Origin: Allodiplogaster sudhausi
Taxonomy: Eukaryota > Nematoda > Chromadorea > Rhabditida > Diplogasteridae
Reading direction: 5' to 3'
DNA: 64,000 bases
Assembly (NCBI GenBank): GCA_945643635.1
Contig: CALZFC010000277.1
Span: forward strand, 666,501-730,500
A program made the translations under genes and the position numbers. Position 1 is the first letter of the stretch. The number at the start of each line of letters is the position of its first letter. Below, piece after piece: positions 60,701 through 64,000 of this stretch. The notes under the pieces are model-generated. The model did not search any database, was not told the DNA's origin, and worked only from the letters and a program-made list of their open reading frames with translations.

Positions 60701-63700
60701 TTGGCTCCACCTAAGCAGAGCCGTTCCAAAATTTGTGGTTTAGGCCACACCTTTCAGTGAGCCAGATCGAATTAGTACCTCAAACTTGGGTAATTAAACC
60801 GAAGAAGCAGGCGGACGCATTGCGCGTACATATCTGCATGTGCGTGCGAGAATGGCCTGTGCCATACCAGTCACATGCTAAAGTTTACGAACTAAAATCT
60901 TCAATCTAACGTAGCAAACAGAATTCTCCGTCCATCTGGACGTCGTCAACGCCACATGCGAAGGAGACTACCATCCAAGTTTGATGTCCTCGTCCAACAA
61001 GATGCCGAGTTACTGAGCCCTTTGTAACAAGTTTTGCTGAGCGAGAAGGATGACGACTCTATATGTACATGTACATGCGTCTAATGTATGATTACTTGCC
61101 CTAGATGCTCGAATTTTGAAGATAGAGTAATGTCTCTATCCTTTTCACATAATTTTTGGCTCCACCTAAGCAGAACCGTTCCAAAATTTGTGGTTTAGGC
61201 CACACCTTTCAGTGAGCCAGATCGAATTAGTAACTCAAACTTGGGTAATTAAACCGAAGAAGCAAGCGGACGCGTCGCGTACATATCTGCATGTGCGTGC
61301 GAGAATGGCCTGTGCCATACCAGTCACATGCTAAAGTTTCCGAACTAAAATCTTCAATCTAACGTGGCAAACAGAATTCTCCGTCCATCTGGACGTCGTC
61401 AACGCCACATGCCAAGGAGACTACCATCCAAGTTTGATGTACTCGTCCAACAAGATGCCGAGTTACTGAGTCCCTTTGTAACAAGTTTTCCTGAGCGAGA
61501 AGGATGACGACTCTATATGTACATGTACATGCGTCTAATGTATGATTACTTGCCCTAGATGCTCGAATTTTGAAGATAGAGTAATTTCTCTATCCTTTTC
61601 ACATAATTTTTGGCTCCACCTAAGCAGAGCCGTTCCAAAATTTGTGGTTTAGGCCACACCTTTCAGTGAGCCAGATCGAATTAGTACCTCAAACTTGGGT
61701 AATTAAACCGAAGAAGCAAGCGGACGCGTCGCGTACATATCTGCATGTGCGTGCGAGAATGGCCTGTGCCATACCAGTCACATGCTAAAGTTTCCGAACT
61801 AAAATCTTCAATCTAACGTGCAAACAGAATTCTCCGTCCATCTGGACGTCGTCAACGCCACATGCCAAGGAGACTACCATCCAAGTTTGATGTACTCGTC
61901 CAACAAGATGCCGAGTTACTGAGTCCCTTTGTAACAAGTTTTCCTGAGCGAGAAGGATGACGACTTTATATGTACATGCGTCTAATGTATGATTACTTGC
62001 CCTAGATGCTCGAATTTTGAAGATAGAGTAATTTCTCTATCCTTTTCACATAATTTTTGGCTCCACCTAAGCAGAGCCGTTCCAAAATTTGTGGTTTAGG
62101 CCACACCTTTCAGTGAGCCAGATCGAATTAGTACCTCAAACTTGGGTAATTAAACCGAAGAAGCAAGCGGACGCGTAGCGTACATATCTGCATGTGCGTG
62201 CGAGAATGGCCTGTGCCATACCAGTCACATGCTAAAGTTTCCGAATTAAAATCTTCAATCTAACGTAGCAAACAGAATTCTCCGTCCATCTGGACGTCGT
62301 CAACGCACACATGCGAAGGAGACTACCATCCAAGTTTGATGTCCTCGTCCAACAAGATGCCGAGTTACTGAGTCCCTTTGTAACAAGTTTTCCTGAGCGT
62401 GAAGGATGACGACTTTATATGTACATGCGTCTAATGTATGATTACTTGCCCTAGATGCTCGAATTTTGAAGATAGAGTAATTTCTCTATCTTTTTCACAT
62501 AATTTTTGGCTCCACCTAAGCAGAGCCGTTCCAAAATTTGTGGTTTAGGCCACACCTTTCAGTGAGCCAGATCGAATTAGTACCTCAAACTTGGGTAATT
62601 AAACCGAAGAAGCAGGCGGACGCATTGCGTACATATCTGCATGTGCGTGCGAGAATGGCCTGTGCCATACCAGTCACATGCTAAAGTTTCCGAACTAAAA
62701 TCTTCAATCTAACGTAGCAAACAGAATTCTCCGTCCATCTGGACGTCGTCAACGCCACATGCGAAGGAGACTACCATCCAAGTTTGATGTCCTCGTCCAA
62801 CAAGATGCCGAGTTACTGAGCCCTTTGTAACTAGTTTTGCTGAGCGAGAAGGATGACGACTCTATATGTACATGTACATGCGTCTAATGTATGATTACTT
62901 GCCCTAGATGCTCGAATTTTGAAGATAGAGTAATGTCTCTATCCTTTTCACATAATTTTTGGCTCCACCTAAGCAGAGCCGTTCCAAAATTTGTGGTTTA
63001 GGCCACACCTTTCAGTGAGCCAGATCGAATTAGTACCTCAAACTTGGGTAATTAAACCGAAGAAGCAAGCGGACGCGTCGCGTACATATCTGCATGTGCG
63101 TGCGAGAATGGCCTGTGCCATACCAGTCACATGCTAAAGTTTCCGAACTAAAATCTTCAATCTAACGTGGCAAACAGAATTCTCCGTCCATCTGGACGTC
63201 GTCAACGCCACATGCCAAGGAGACTACCATCCAAGTTTGATGTACTCGTCCAACAAGATGCCGAGTTACTGAGTCCCTTTGTAACAAGTTTTCCTGAGCG
63301 AGAAGGATGACGACTCTATATGTACATGTACATGCGTCTAATGTATGATTACTTGCCCTAGATGCTCGAATTTTGAAGATAGAGTAATTTCTCTATCCTT
63401 TTCACATAATTTTTGGCTCCACCTAAGCAGAGCCGTTCCAAAATTTGTGGTTTAGGCCACACCTTTCAGTGAGCCAGATCGAATTAGTACCTCAAACTTG
63501 GGTAATTAAACCGAAGAAGCAAGCGGACGCGTCGCGTACATATCTGCATGTGCGTGCGAGAATGGCCTGTGCCATACCAGTCACATGCTAAAGTTTCCGA
63601 ACTAAAATCTTCAATCTAACGTGCAAACAGAATTCTCCGTCCATCTGGACGTCGTCAACGCCACATGCCAAGGAGACTACCATCCAAGTTTGATGTACTC

Positions 63701-64000
63701 GTCCAACAAGATGCCGAGTTACTGAGTCCCTTTGTAACAAGTTTTCCTGAGCGAGAAGGATGACGACTTTATATGTACATGCGTCTAATGTATGATTACT
63801 TGCCCTAGATGCTCGAATTTTGAAGATAGAGTAATGTCTCTATCCTTTTCACATAATTTTTGGCTCCACCTAAGCAGAGCCGTTCCAAAATTTGTGGTTT
63901 AGGCCACACCTTTCAGTGAGCCAGATCGAATTAGTACCTCAAACTTGGGTAATTAAACCGAAGAAGCAAGCGGACGCGTAGCGTACATATCTGCATGTGC
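51745..64000 (+). repeat. Satellite array, domain 2 (about 27 monomers)
   Basis: Full-length monomers only, starting at 51939, 52392, 52840, 53289, 53741, 54186, 54632, 55080, 55528, 55978, 56426, 56874, 57321, 57762, 58209, 58656, 59104, 59558, 60010, 60458, 60907, 61360, 61814, 62261, 62710, 63163 and 63617. Spacing is 441-454 bp; the 453-454 class carries an extra GTACAT. The 194-bp short units are absent. The array continues past the window end. Confidence 0.97.

Noticed and set aside
30202..64000. Open frames of 65-99 codons within the satellite
   Set aside because: They recur with the monomer, are broken by most unit variants, and lack start context; they are repeat shadows.

Overview
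The window looks like a metazoan, probably invertebrate, nuclear locus. Coding information is split into many small exons separated by mostly 50-140 nt introns with GT-AG borders. There is a CR1-like non-LTR retrotransposon, several minisatellites, and about 33 kb of one tandem satellite. Compact introns and a retrotransposon with an FADD catalytic box would suit a nematode, but I cannot fix the phylum. No rRNA, tRNA, CRISPR or prokaryotic feature was seen.

Region by region. (1) 5-8092, minus strand: a gene I could assemble from start to stop as 27 exons in perfect phase (4122 nt, 1373 residues). Its product carries an N-terminal C2H2-like zinc finger, an acidic linker, a central domain resembling a tyrosine recombinase (Crypton-like), a C-terminal SET methyltransferase domain with NHS and WHYG motifs, and an unrecognised tail. 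(2) 8093-12130: its 5' flank, with CT/GA microsatellites and a field of degenerate GGCGCC-containing repeats. (3) 12131-17587: a spacer with GCCGAG palindrome repeats, about four inverted satellite monomers, an orphan exon-like ORF, and a pseudogenised duplicate of the 3' end of the same gene. (4) 17588-21571: an inverted copy of 8318-12130. (5) 21572-27470: a 5.9-kb insertion holding the retrotransposon (ORF1 and ORF2 on the minus strand). (6) 27471-30201: an inverted copy of the first nine exons of the SET gene, cut off inside intron 9 by satellite. (7) 30202-64000: a satellite array (about 448-bp monomer), with higher-order structure in its first 20.8 kb, then a 776-bp foldback-like insertion, then a more homogeneous second domain running off the window.

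The architecture is therefore a large imperfect palindrome (arms 4843-12130 and 17588-30201) with two head-to-head SET-gene copies. The left copy is apparently intact. The right copy is truncated, and a third partial copy lies in the spacer. The most interesting candidate is the zinc finger - tyrosine-recombinase-like - SET fusion protein. It looks like either a domesticated recombinase or a mobile-element protein that has captured a lysine methyltransferase domain.
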